A stretch of 64,000 bases of DNA. It comes from Microbacterium fluvii. GTDB lineage: Bacteria; Actinomycetota; Actinomycetes; Actinomycetales; Microbacteriaceae. The position numbers and the translations under genes were made by a program. Under the pieces are notes generated by a model. It had not been told where the DNA came from. It made no database searches and worked only from the letters and a program-made list of their open reading frames with translations. Each line of letters opens with the position of its first letter. Position 1 is the first letter of the stretch. The DNA lies in contig NZ_JAOPFX010000002.1 of NCBI RefSeq assembly GCF_025515205.1, positions 62,001 to 126,000 of the forward strand, given 5' to 3'. Positions 9,256-17,591 of the stretch are shown here, in pieces.

Positions 9256-9668
9256 CCACTCCGTTCCCCGGCCTCGTGCTCCCGGCCGCGCTCGACGACG
9301 TCGCCGTCGTCGACAGTGCCGGCTCTGGTCACGCCCGCGTGGGCGTGCGCCGGGCCCGCGCGAGCGAGCTCGCTGACGCCTATCCGGCGGGCACCCACGA
9401 CCGCGAACTGGTCATCGAGGGCGACCCGACAGCATCCGCCGTCGCCGCCCTCACCGCGCGCCTCCTCGACGACGACCCGCGCTGCCGGCGCGTCGTGCTG
9501 CCGGTGCCCGAGCGCGACCTCGACGCGATCGCCTGGGCCGAAGACGCCGGCTTCCGCTACGTCGTCGACGTCGAGACGCGCGCCGGTGCGTTCTCGCTGC
9601 TCGTGACCGAGCCCGACTGGGTGCTCGCCCAGCCGCACATCCTCGAAGACATCCCGCTGAAGGAGTAA
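9252..9668 (+). CDS. Small unknown protein, GNAT-like C-terminal half
   Basis: This is a 138-residue protein I do not recognise as a named pathway component. Residues about 75-120 ([20 protein letters not shown], then AGFRYV and a final strand) resemble the last helix and strands of GNAT acyltransferases. The acetyl-CoA loop (Q/RxxGxG/A) is missing, so acetyltransferase activity is doubtful. It is tightly built into the operon: ATGA overlap with the dihydrodiol dehydrogenase and two bases before the acetaldehyde dehydrogenase. An accessory, sensing or structural role in the pathway is possible. Confidence 0.75.
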   Translation: MTTPFPGLVLPAALDDVAVVDSAGSGHARVGVRRARASELADAYPAGTHDRELVIEGDPTASAVAALTARLLDDDPRCRRVVLPVPERDLDAIAWAEDAGFRYVVDVETRAGAFSLLVTEPDWVLAQPHILEDIPLKE

Positions 9669-9670
9669 TC

Positions 9671-10627
9671 ATGACCAAGACGAAGGTCGCGATCATCGGC
9701 TCGGGCAACATCGGCACCGACCTCATGTTCAAGGTCATCCGGCTGTCGTCGGTGCTCGACATGGGCGTCATGGTCGGCATCGACCCCGCATCCGACGGGC
9801 TCGCGCGGGCGGGCCGGCTCGGGTTCGAGACCACGCACGACGGTGTCGACGGGCTGATCGCGAGCCCGCAGTTCGACGAGATCGAGATCGTTTTCGATGC
9901 GACGAGCGCCGGTGCCCACAAGGCGAATGCCGCCAAGCTCCTGCCGCTGGGCAAGAAGCTCATCGACCTGACGCCGGCCGCGATCGGCCCGTATGTCGTG
10001 CCGGCGGTGAACCTCGACGAGCACCTCGACGCGCCCGACATCAACATGGTCACGTGCGGCGGGCAGGCCACGATCCCGATCGTCGCGGCGATCAACTCGG
10101 TCACCCCGGTGCACTACGGCGAGATCGTCGCATCGATCGCGTCGCGCTCTGCCGGCCCCGGCACCCGAGCGAACATCGACGAGTTCACCGAGACGACGTC
10201 GGCGGCGATCGAGCAGGTCGGGGGAGCGGCGCGCGGCAAGGCGATCATCATCCTCAACCCGGCCGAGCCCCCCATGATCATGCGCGACACCGTGCAGGTG
10301 CTCACCTCGCGCCTCGACGACGCCACGAAGGCACGGATCGAGGATGCTGTCGCCGCCCGCGTCGGCGAGGTCGCCGACTACGTGCCCGGGTACCGCCTGA
10401 AGCAGACCGTGCAGTTCGTGGACCAGGGGGCAGAGGCCGATGGACTCGTGCCTTCGGATCGCGTGCAGCCGGGCGGATACACCCGCGTCAGCGTGTTCCT
10501 CGAGGTGGAGGGGGCGGCGATGTATCTGCCCGAGTACGCCGGGAACCTCGACATCATGACCAGCGCCGCGCTGCGCACGGCCGAGCGGCTCGTGACCGGC
10601 GCACGCCAGAAGGAGGTCGTCGCATGA
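9671..10627 (+). CDS. mhpF: Acetaldehyde dehydrogenase (acylating), MhpF-like
   Basis: This enzyme converts acetaldehyde, NAD+ and CoA to acetyl-CoA as the partner of the aldolase encoded next. The 318 residues have the NAD motif [11 protein letters not shown] (8-18) and the catalytic cysteine C129 in [11 protein letters not shown]. Length and motifs match MhpF/BphJ. Its stop overlaps the aldolase start (ATGA), in keeping with the known aldolase-dehydrogenase complex that channels acetaldehyde. Confidence 0.95.
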   Translation: MTKTKVAIIGSGNIGTDLMFKVIRLSSVLDMGVMVGIDPASDGLARAGRLGFETTHDGVDGLIASPQFDEIEIVFDATSAGAHKANAAKLLPLGKKLIDLTPAAIGPYVVPAVNLDEHLDAPDINMVTCGGQATIPIVAAINSVTPVHYGEIVASIASRSAGPGTRANIDEFTETTSAAIEQVGGAARGKAIIILNPAEPPMIMRDTVQVLTSRLDDATKARIEDAVAARVGEVADYVPGYRLKQTVQFVDQGAEADGLVPSDRVQPGGYTRVSVFLEVEGAAMYLPEYAGNLDIMTSAALRTAERLVTGARQKEVVA

Positions 10628-11637
10628 CGAAGAAGATCTATCTGCAAGACGTCACGCTGCGCGACGGCATGCACGCCATCCGCCACCGCATCGAACCGGC
10701 CAAGGCCGCGCAGATCGCGGCGGCGCTCGATGCCGCCGGCGTCGATGCGATCGAGGTGTCGCACGGCGACGGGCTCGCCGGCTCGTCGCTCATCTACGGC
10801 CCCGGGTCGCACACCGACTGGGAGTGGATCGAGGCGGTCGCCGCCGTCGTGAAGGACGCGGTGCTGACGACCCTGCTGCTGCCGGGCATCGGCACGCTGC
10901 ACGAGCTCAAGCGGGCCCACGAGCTCGGCGTGAAGAGCGTGCGTGTGGCCACGCACGCGACCGAGGCCGACGTATCGGCCCAGCACATCTCCGCCGCCCG
11001 CGAGTGGGGCATGGACGTGTCGGGGTTCCTCATGATGAGCCACCTCTCCGACCCCGCCTCGCTCGCGCAGCAGGCCAAGCTCATGGAGTCGTACGGCGCG
11101 AACTGCGTCTACGTCACCGACTCAGCCGGCCGCCTGACGATGGACGGCGTGCGCGACCGTGTGCGCGCCTACCGCGACGTGCTGAACCCCGAGACCCAGA
11201 TCGGCATCCACGCCCACCAGAACCTGTCGCTCGCGGTCGCGAACTCGGTGGTCGCCGTCGAAGAGGGCGCGTACCGCGTCGACGTGTCGCTCGCCGGGCA
11301 CGGCGCCGGCGCAGGCAACACCCCCATCGAGCCGTTCGTCGCGGTCGCGAAGCTGCAGGGGTGGGACGTGAACGCTGACCTCTTCGCGCTGCAGGATGCC
11401 GCCGACGACCTCGTGCGCCCGTTGCACGACCGGCCGGTGCAGGTCGATCGCGAGACCCTATCGGTCGGCTACGCGGGTGCCTACTCGTCGTTCCTGCGGC
11501 ACGCGGAGCTGGCCGCAGAGCGGTTCGGGCTCGACGCCCGCGACATCCTCGTCGAGGTCGGCGCTCGCCGGCTCATCGGCGGGCAGGAAGACATGATCAC
11601 CGACATCGCCCTCGACCTGGCGGCCACCCGTGCCTGA
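10624..11637 (+). CDS. mhpE: 4-hydroxy-2-oxovalerate aldolase, MhpE-like
   Basis: This 337-residue DRE-TIM-type aldolase splits 4-hydroxy-2-oxovalerate into pyruvate and acetaldehyde. The signature [13 protein letters not shown] (residues 9-21) carries the metal ligand D14 and the catalytic H21; the metal histidines are in GIHAHQN. The ATG at 10624 is fixed by its overlap with the preceding stop. Family length is about 340, so the gene is complete. Confidence 0.95.
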   Translation: MTKKIYLQDVTLRDGMHAIRHRIEPAKAAQIAAALDAAGVDAIEVSHGDGLAGSSLIYGPGSHTDWEWIEAVAAVVKDAVLTTLLLPGIGTLHELKRAHELGVKSVRVATHATEADVSAQHISAAREWGMDVSGFLMMSHLSDPASLAQQAKLMESYGANCVYVTDSAGRLTMDGVRDRVRAYRDVLNPETQIGIHAHQNLSLAVANSVVAVEEGAYRVDVSLAGHGAGAGNTPIEPFVAVAKLQGWDVNADLFALQDAADDLVRPLHDRPVQVDRETLSVGYAGAYSSFLRHAELAAERFGLDARDILVEVGARRLIGGQEDMITDIALDLAATRA

Positions 11638-11650
11638 GGAGACAGCATCC

Positions 11651-12502
11651 ATGACCGTGGATACCCCCGCCTACACGACCGACCCGTTCTTCGGCCTCGA
11701 CGACCGATGGCTTCAGACTGCGCCCGGTGAGCTGACCCACTACCACGAGCTCGGGTCGGGGACGCCGATCCTGTTCCTGCACGGGTCGGGCACCGGCGTC
11801 ACTGCGGCGGCGAACTGGTGGCTGAACCTGCCCGAGCTATCGCAGCACGGCCGGTGCATCGCGATCGACTCGATCGGCTACGGCCAGACCGTCGTCGCCG
11901 ACGGCACCGCCTACGGCATCCGCGAATGGGTCGAGCACGCCGTGCGCGTGCTCGACGCGCTCGGCATCGAGAAGACCTGGATCGTCGGCAATTCGCTGGG
12001 CGGATGGCTCGCCTTCCAGTTCGCGATCGACCACCCCGAGCGGCTGCTCGGCATCGTGTCGATGGGCACCGGCGGCGCCAAACTCACCCAGGCGCTGCAG
12101 GGGCACTCCAACCCGGTGCTCACCGAAGAGGGCATCCGCAAGACCCTCGAACTGTTCGTCGTCGACAAGAGTCTCGTCACCGACGAGCTCGTCTCGCTGC
12201 GCTACGCGTCGGCGCTCAACGACACCGCCTCCGACCGCCTCGCCGAGGTCGTCGCCGCGCGCGACCGCGACCGCACCGAGCTGCCGCTGGACTTTGACGT
12301 GCTCGCCGGGCTCGAGGTGCCGGTGCTGCTGATCCACGGCGTGCAGGATGCGGTCATCCCCGTCTCGCGCACGTGGGAGCTGCTGAACGTCATCCCGCAC
12401 GCCGACGCGCACATCTTCAGCCAGTGCGGCCACTGGTCGCAGGTCGAGCGCGCCGACGAGTTCAACGAGGTCATCGGCGCCTACCTCAGCCGCCACGCCT
12501 GA
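11651..12502 (+). CDS. mhpC: meta-cleavage product hydrolase (alpha/beta hydrolase), MhpC-like
   Basis: This C-C bond hydrolase acts on the ring-fission product. The 283 residues have the oxyanion segment HGSGTGVTAAANWW, the nucleophile S115 (GNSLGG), D233 (VQDAVIP) and H261 (CGHWSQ). HGSGxGxxxxxNW is typical of MhpC/BphD-type enzymes. The ATG at 11651 has GAGGAGACA upstream; a GTG at 11630 overlapping the previous stop is the alternative. It is the last gene of the rightward operon and faces the hairpin repeats. Confidence 0.93.
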   Translation: MTVDTPAYTTDPFFGLDDRWLQTAPGELTHYHELGSGTPILFLHGSGTGVTAAANWWLNLPELSQHGRCIAIDSIGYGQTVVADGTAYGIREWVEHAVRVLDALGIEKTWIVGNSLGGWLAFQFAIDHPERLLGIVSMGTGGAKLTQALQGHSNPVLTEEGIRKTLELFVVDKSLVTDELVSLRYASALNDTASDRLAEVVAARDRDRTELPLDFDVLAGLEVPVLLIHGVQDAVIPVSRTWELLNVIPHADAHIFSQCGHWSQVERADEFNEVIGAYLSRHA

Positions 12503-12516
12503 CGCCTCGGGTCCGC

Positions 12517-12590
12517 TGCCCCCTGGCTTCAGTCGTCACGTACGGCGACCCGCGCGCGCTGCGGGTCGCCGTGTACGACGACTGAACGTA
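12517..12590. repeat. Hairpin repeat, copy 1 of a 74-bp tandem pair
   Basis: The unit begins TGCCCCCTG and contains a long imperfect palindrome at 12528-12586. The left arm TTCAGTCGTC then ACGTACGGCGACC pairs with the right arm ending GACGACTGAA. It lies between two convergent operons, so one job may be bidirectional transcription termination. Arm ends are conserved between the copies and the loop differs, as in REP/MITE-type elements. Confidence 0.8.
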
Positions 12591-12660
12591 TGCCCCCTGC
12601 GTTCAGTCGTCACGTACGGCGACCGGAGCGCACTGCGGGTCGCCGTTTACGACGACTGAA
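12591..12660. repeat. Hairpin repeat, copy 2 of the tandem pair
   Basis: This second copy starts exactly 74 bp after the first. Its palindrome at 12602-12660 has identical outer arms (TTCAGTCGTCACGTACGGCG and GACGACTGAA) but a diverged centre. Differences near the loop keep the stem pairable. No open reading frame is supported between 12503 and 12708. Confidence 0.8.
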
Positions 12661-12708
12661 CGCGAGCCCTGCGGCTTCCCACTTCGACCCGCGCTCAGCG
12701 AGGAGACC

Positions 12709-14457
12709 TCAGGCTCTGGCGAGCTTCGCTGCGGCGGGGGTCTCGACCGGGGTCGGCGTGGATGTGCTCGCCGCCTGCCGGAAAGACATCGCGCGGAGGA
12801 TCGCGTCGAGGGTCGCGGGCCCGTCCTGGGCGAGGCAGGCGCCGGCGACGAAGCGGTCGGGGCGCAGGAACACCATCGGGGTGGGGCGGTCGTCGAACCA
12901 GGTCTTCACTCGCCCGGTGTGGTCGCCGAGCACGAGCACGTCGGGCCCCGCGGCACACTCGAGCCACGGGCGCTGCGTCTCGGGCACGATCGCGACCAGG
13001 CGCGCGCCGAGCTCGCGCAGCTGCGCGAGGGAGCGCTCGGGCAGCACGTCTTCGGGGCTGTTGCCCCAGACGATGACCGACCACCACGGGCCGATGACGT
13101 CGTCGAGGCGTGCGTCGACGGCATCCGCCGACATGACCCGCGGCTGGATGAACTGCACGCCCACCGGCGACACGTCGGTGTTGGCCGAGCGCACCGGCAC
13201 GAGGCGGCGGGTGAGGGTGGGGGCGGCGACACCGCTCGCGATCGTGTTGGGGTCGGCGAGCACGCCGCGGGTGTAGCGGGGCATGGGCTTGAAGCGCATG
13301 TCGGCGAAGTAGCTCTTCACGCCGGGGAACAGATTGAGGACGGTGGATGCTGCATCCCGCCCCGCGGCGACGATCGGGTTCGTGATCTTGATGAACTTGC
13401 CGAACGTGAGGGACAGGTCGACCATCGCCTGCGCGTGTTCTTTCCGTTCGGCAGTGTAGGTGTCGAGCAGGGTGTCGGCTGCCTGCCCGCGGAGCACGGT
13501 GGCGAGCTTCCAGGCGAGGTTGGTGGCGTCGCGGACGCCGGAGTTCCAGCCCTGCCCCATCCACACCGGCATGAGGTGGGCGGCGTCGCCGGCGATCATC
13601 TGACGGCCCTTGCGGAACGAGCCGGCGACCCGGCCGTGGTGGGTGAAGACGCGGCGGCGGATGAAGTCGAGCGACGACGGGTCGGGCACGTGGTCGCGCA
13701 GCAGCGCGTCGACGAAGGCGGGGTCGGTGACCTGCTCTTCGGTCTCGCCGTCTCTGAGCATGAACTCCCAGCGGCGCACGGCGTGCGGCAGGCCGATCGA
13801 GACGTAGGGGCGCTTCGGGTCGGCGCCGAGGAACACGTTGGGGGTGCCCAGCGGGTCGTTGTTGACGTCGACGACGAGCCAGCGGGTCGCGGGCGATTCG
13901 CCCTCGAACGTCGTGCCGAGGCGCTTGCGGGTGGGCGACTTGCCGCCCTCGCAGCCGACGAGATACCGCGCGCGGATGCGCACCTCGCCGCCCGTGGTGC
14001 GCGCGATCGCGGTGACCGCGTCGGCGTCTTCGACGACGTCGTCGACCTCGTGGCCGAACAGCACCCGCACGCCGTCGAAGCGGGCCAGGCCCTCGTAGAG
14101 GGCGCGGTCGACCTCGGGCTGGATGAAGCCGTGCTTGCGCTCCCAGCCGAACTCGTCGGTCTTCGGGTCGTTGACCAGGATCACCTTGCCGGCGCCGTTG
14201 ACCAGCCGCATGATGTGGTGCGGATTGGTGTGCGGGCGCACGGTGTCGACCAGGCCGACCGCCTGGATCGTACGGAACGACTCGTCGTCGAGCCCGACTC
14301 CACGGGGGAAGTCGATCAGGTCGTCGCGGGCTTCGAGCACTGTGACGGTGCGCCCGTAGCCGCCGAGCAGGTTCGCGAGCATGAGCCCGGCGGGCCCCGC
14401 CCCGACGATCACGACGTCGGAGTCGAACTCCTGCCCTGCTTCGGAGAGGTCGCTCAC
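12709..14457 (-). CDS. mhpA: FAD-dependent 3-(3-hydroxyphenyl)propionate hydroxylase, MhpA-like
   Basis: This flavoprotein monooxygenase ortho-hydroxylates 3-hydroxyphenylpropionate/-cinnamate to the 2,3-dihydroxy form. The 582 residues carry the FAD motif IVGAGPAGLMLANLL (about 17-31), a DG-type middle motif, and the second FAD motif GDAAHLMP with WNSGVRDATNL. It is slightly longer than E. coli MhpA (554). A GTG start at 14455-14457 is chosen because it overlaps the TGA of the preceding mhpB-like gene (GTGA). It ends beside the hairpin repeats. Confidence 0.9.
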   Translation of the reverse strand: MSDLSEAGQEFDSDVVIVGAGPAGLMLANLLGGYGRTVTVLEARDDLIDFPRGVGLDDESFRTIQAVGLVDTVRPHTNPHHIMRLVNGAGKVILVNDPKTDEFGWERKHGFIQPEVDRALYEGLARFDGVRVLFGHEVDDVVEDADAVTAIARTTGGEVRIRARYLVGCEGGKSPTRKRLGTTFEGESPATRWLVVDVNNDPLGTPNVFLGADPKRPYVSIGLPHAVRRWEFMLRDGETEEQVTDPAFVDALLRDHVPDPSSLDFIRRRVFTHHGRVAGSFRKGRQMIAGDAAHLMPVWMGQGWNSGVRDATNLAWKLATVLRGQAADTLLDTYTAERKEHAQAMVDLSLTFGKFIKITNPIVAAGRDAASTVLNLFPGVKSYFADMRFKPMPRYTRGVLADPNTIASGVAAPTLTRRLVPVRSANTDVSPVGVQFIQPRVMSADAVDARLDDVIGPWWSVIVWGNSPEDVLPERSLAQLRELGARLVAIVPETQRPWLECAAGPDVLVLGDHTGRVKTWFDDRPTPMVFLRPDRFVAGACLAQDGPATLDAILRAMSFRQAASTSTPTPVETPAAAKLARA

Positions 14458-15392
14458 TTCAGCACCGCGGTGGTCACGCCGAAGCCGGCGATGTACTCCT
14501 TGATCGGCTTGTAGAACTCGTAGGTCACCTCGTACTCTCCGCACGCCCGCAGCGCGGAGTAGGCCGCGACCCACGTGCGCACTTCGTGCGAGGAGTGTCC
14601 GGCGACAGCATCCATCTCATCCGCCGTGTACGCGTCGAACCGCGCCACGTCGCCCGAGCGCACGACATCGAGAAAGCCGCGATCCCACTCGGGGTTGAGC
14701 TCCATGATGTCGGCCTCGCCCTTCGCGAACGCGATGGCGGTGTCGATCGTGCGCTGCTGCCGGGCCGCGCGGGCCTCGGGCGTGGGGTGACGGCCGACCG
14801 CGAGGAACTCGCGCTGCTCGGGCGTCGCGGTCGCGATCTGCGGCACCGGCGGGTCGTGCGACAGGCCGCCCGAGCCGATGAACAGCACGCGCTTGTCGGA
14901 GTTGCGGAAGAACTCGCCCACCGCCTGGCCGAACTTGCGCACGCGCGAGACCTTCGTGAACGGGCGGGCGACCGAGTTGACGAAGATCGGCACCATCGGC
15001 ACGACGTCGAGCCCGCCGAAGATGATCTCGGTCGGCTGCACGGCACCGTGGTCGACCTCCATGCGGCGCGAGATTGCGGTGTCGATGTCTTGGTCGATCA
15101 CATACTGTGCGAGCTGCTCGCTGATCGACGTGGGCACCGAGATCGGCCCCTCCCACGAGTCGTAGTCGCCCGTGCCCAGCGCCTCGTAGCCGATGCAGAA
15201 CGGCGGCATCAGGTCGTAGAAGAAGCCGTTGTAGTGGTCGGGACCGAAGTTGACGACGAGGTCGGGGGCGAAGTCCTTCGCGAACGCGCGCACCTGGTCG
15301 AAGGCCGCCTCGACGGCGCTCTTGACGTCGGCGGGCGGGTCGGTGTGCTCCAGCAGAGGACTGTGCGACATGCACACGAGCGCTTGGGTCAT
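14454..15392 (-). CDS. mhpB: 2,3-dihydroxyphenylpropionate 1,2-dioxygenase (type II extradiol, LigB fold), MhpB-like
   Basis: This iron(II) enzyme opens the catechol ring by meta-cleavage. The 312 residues align along their length with my memory of E. coli MhpB. Shared stretches include LSHSP-like MSHSPLLE, PDHYNGFFYDLMPPFC, VDHGAVQP, RVLFIGSGGLSHDPPVP and IAGFG at the C-terminus; the histidines in these are the metal and acid-base residues. The ATG at 15392 has AAGGAG upstream. It begins 88 bases after the thioesterase gene and couples to mhpA. Confidence 0.95.
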   Translation of the reverse strand: MTQALVCMSHSPLLEHTDPPADVKSAVEAAFDQVRAFAKDFAPDLVVNFGPDHYNGFFYDLMPPFCIGYEALGTGDYDSWEGPISVPTSISEQLAQYVIDQDIDTAISRRMEVDHGAVQPTEIIFGGLDVVPMVPIFVNSVARPFTKVSRVRKFGQAVGEFFRNSDKRVLFIGSGGLSHDPPVPQIATATPEQREFLAVGRHPTPEARAARQQRTIDTAIAFAKGEADIMELNPEWDRGFLDVVRSGDVARFDAYTADEMDAVAGHSSHEVRTWVAAYSALRACGEYEVTYEFYKPIKEYIAGFGVTTAVLK

Positions 15393-15480
15393 GGCGGGCT
15401 CCTTCGTCGTCGAGCGGATCTCTCCCATTGCATCCGAGCGGGGGCGGATGCCGCATCCCGTCGTTCCGTCAGGCGAGACG

Positions 15481-15930
15481 TCAGCGCCCGAGGCTGCGCT
15501 CCGAGAGCACGTAGGTGAAGGTCGCGTGCATGAGCTGCTTGCCGGCGGCGTCGTCGACCGCCACCTCGACGACGGCGACTTTGCCGCCGCCGCGGAGGAG
15601 GCGTGCGGTCGCGACGGCGTAGTCGGCCTTCGAGTTCGACAGGAAGTTCTGGTTCGACTGCACGGCGAGCGGGAACTGCCCGGCCTCGGCGGAGGACTGC
15701 ATCGCGAGGAAGGTGCCGGCGATGTCGGCGGCGCCGAACAGGGCCGCGGCAGAGAACATGCCGTTCGCCTGGGCGAGGGCGTCGGTCAGGGGCATCCGCA
15801 GGCTGATCGACGTGCCGTCGGCGGCGTGCGGGGTGAGTCCGAGGGTCGCCGCGATGTCGTCGAAGCCGCGGCGGGCGGTGAAGGCGTCGACATAGGTGGT
15901 GAGGTCGTCAAGGGTGGGGGAGATGGCCAT
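15481..15930 (-). CDS. PaaI-type hot-dog thioesterase
   Basis: This 149-residue hot-dog-fold protein of the PaaI/DUF4442 thioesterase group has NGMFSAAALFGAADIAGT where the catalytic helix lies. It probably hydrolyses an acyl-CoA. With the acyl-CoA synthetase at the window start, it may relieve trapped phenylpropionyl/cinnamoyl-CoA; that role is inferred. AAAGGAG precedes the ATG. A strong hairpin separates it from the transporter gene upstream. Confidence 0.82.
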   Translation of the reverse strand: MAISPTLDDLTTYVDAFTARRGFDDIAATLGLTPHAADGTSISLRMPLTDALAQANGMFSAAALFGAADIAGTFLAMQSSAEAGQFPLAVQSNQNFLSNSKADYAVATARLLRGGGKVAVVEVAVDDAAGKQLMHATFTYVLSERSLGR

Positions 15931-15951
15931 GAGGCTCCTTTCACGGCTGAA

Positions 15952-15983
15952 CCTCCCGCACGGCGAGGTGGCCGTGCGGGAGG
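15952..15983 (-). terminator. Hairpin between transporter and thioesterase genes
   Basis: This is a perfect 13-bp stem (CCTCCCGCACGGC with its complement) around a six-base loop, placed 19 bases after the transporter stop codon. No T-tract follows on the minus strand. It may be an intrinsic-like partial terminator, or an mRNA end-stabiliser that sets a higher level for the transporter than for the downstream enzymes. Confidence 0.6.
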
Positions 15984-16002
15984 CGTCAGCATCCGTTGTC
16001 CG

Positions 16003-17340
16003 TCAGTCTTTCGACGCGCGTCGCAGCGTCTCTTTCGACAGCAGCACCGCGATCGCGCCCACCACGATGAGCCCGATGAAGTACCAGGCGATGTTGCTGG
16101 TGCCTGCGCCATTGTCGAGCCCCATGAGCCACGTCGCCATGAGGGGCGCCGTGCCGGCACCGAGCACCGAGCCGAGCTGGAAGGTGAGCGAGACGCCGGT
16201 GTAGCGGTCTTGCGTCTCGAACTTCTCGGCCAGGAACGCGCCGATCGGGCCGTACATCGACGCCTGGATGATCGGGTTGCCGACGAGGAACGCGAGAGCG
16301 ACGCCCCAGTAGGTGCCCGAGTTCAGCAGCGCGAACATCGGGAACACCAGCGCGACCGAGATGAGGGCGCCCGCGAGCATGACGGGGCGGCGGCCGAAGC
16401 GGTCGCTCAGCCAGGCGAAGAACGGGATGGCGAAGATGTGCACGAACGACGAGAACGTCAGCATGTAGAGCGCGTCCTGGCGAGGCACGACGCCCTGCGC
16501 GGCGACGTAGGGCACGGCCCACACCGCCAGCAGCGCCTGCATGAAGAGGGGGCCGGCGACGGCGAGGATGCCGTAGAGGCTCGACAGCGGGTACTTCTTG
16601 AGCACGCGCAGGATCGGCACGCCGGTGTGCACCTCGCCCTTCTCGCGCGCCTTGGCGAAGTCGGGCGACTCGGTGACGCGGTAGCGCAGGTAGAGGCCGA
16701 TGATCACGATGACTGCCGACAGCAGGAACGGGATGCGCCAGCCCCAGCTGAGGAACTGCTCGTCGGGAAGACCCGCGAAGATGCCGAGCACGAGGGTCGC
16801 GAGCACCGAGCCGGTCGGGCCGCCGGTGACGGCGATGGATGCGGCGAAGCCGCGGCGCCCTTCTTTCACATGCTCAGCCGCCATCAGCGTGGCGCCGGCC
16901 CACTCCCCGCCGACCGCGAGGCCCTGCACGATGCGCAGGAACACGAGGGTCAGCGGAGCCGCGACCCCGATCGCGTCGTAGGTCGGCATGAGGCCGATGA
17001 GCACCGACACGGCGCCCATCATCATGAGAGTGATGAACAGCACGTTCTTGCGGCCGAACCGGTCGCCGAAATGGCCGAAGAGGATGCCGCCGATCGGGCG
17101 CGAGATGTAGCCCGCGAGCAGGATCACGAACGAGAGCATCGCTCCGACGGTCGGGTCCATCGTCTCGGGGAAGAAGAGGACGGGAAAGACGAGGCCTGCG
17201 GCTGCTCCATAGAGGAGGAAGTCGTAGTACTCCACGGTCGAGCCGAGAAAGCTCGACACGAGCGCTCGGCGCGAGTCTTTCTTGGAGGGCGTGGCCGCGG
17301 TGGATGTGGCCGGTTCTGCGGTGCTGCGTAGCTCGGTCAT
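16003..17340 (-). CDS. MFS transporter of the metabolite:H+ symporter (MHS) type
   Basis: This 445-residue, 12-helix transporter probably imports the aromatic acid. N-terminal FLGSTVEYYDFLLYG, the loop GHFGDRFGRKN between helices 2 and 3, RIVQGLAVGGEWAGA, and the second-half DRFGRR motif are typical of MHS proteins (ShiA/ProP-like). It is the first gene of the leftward aromatic set, and its promoter region contains the palindromic operator at 17420-17436. The exact substrate is unknown. Confidence 0.9.
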   Translation of the reverse strand: MTELRSTAEPATSTAATPSKKDSRRALVSSFLGSTVEYYDFLLYGAAAGLVFPVLFFPETMDPTVGAMLSFVILLAGYISRPIGGILFGHFGDRFGRKNVLFITLMMMGAVSVLIGLMPTYDAIGVAAPLTLVFLRIVQGLAVGGEWAGATLMAAEHVKEGRRGFAASIAVTGGPTGSVLATLVLGIFAGLPDEQFLSWGWRIPFLLSAVIVIIGLYLRYRVTESPDFAKAREKGEVHTGVPILRVLKKYPLSSLYGILAVAGPLFMQALLAVWAVPYVAAQGVVPRQDALYMLTFSSFVHIFAIPFFAWLSDRFGRRPVMLAGALISVALVFPMFALLNSGTYWGVALAFLVGNPIIQASMYGPIGAFLAEKFETQDRYTGVSLTFQLGSVLGAGTAPLMATWLMGLDNGAGTSNIAWYFIGLIVVGAIAVLLSKETLRRASKD

Positions 17341-17418
17341 TGAGGCTCCCTGGTCGGGGCCCGCTTCCTTGCGGGCTCCGATCGAGGATCGTGCAGCCTG
17401 TTCGGCCGTTCCACGGGG

Positions 17419-17437
17419 CGTTCCGCACAGCGGAACG
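17419..17437. promoter_or_regulatory. Perfect palindromic IclR-type operator upstream of the transporter gene
   Basis: The sequence CGTTCCGCACAGCGGAACG has 8-bp arms and a 3-base centre. It lies about 80 bases before the transporter start codon. A further CGTTCC half-site at 17407-17412 is spaced exactly 12 bp away. IclR proteins of aromatic catabolism are known to bind TTCCGCxxxGCGGAA-like sites. The matching core at 3897-3913 suggests one regulator controls both operons. Confidence 0.7.
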
Positions 17438-17591
17438 GTGGGCGCTCGTTTGGGGCGCCGGCCGTGGGCTTCGGTGCGGGCCCGGTATTCGGGCGCGTGG
17501 GGCGGGGTGTGCCGCTAGGTCGAACTCGGGTGGGGGTGCGAACGCAGGAGGACCGGCTATCGGGCCGTGCCGCACAGTCCATGTCCTACGT

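Noticed and set aside
9252..9668. Functional acetyltransferase
   Set aside because: The acetyl-CoA binding loop of GNAT proteins is absent, so only a structural resemblance of the C-terminal half is claimed.
12528..12660. CRISPR array suggested by repeated palindromes
   Set aside because: There are only two units, each palindromic itself, with a 15-base gap and no spacer-like diversity or cas genes; a hairpin repeat family fits better.
15250..17331. A 2-kb plus-strand frame opposite the transporter and thioesterase genes
   Set aside because: It mirrors the codons of an MHS transporter with all conserved motifs on the other strand; the translation has no recognisable domain.
17341..17591. 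Small gene in the gap upstream of the transporter
   Set aside because: Frames here lack a ribosome site and plausible composition, and the palindromic operator shows this is a regulatory region.
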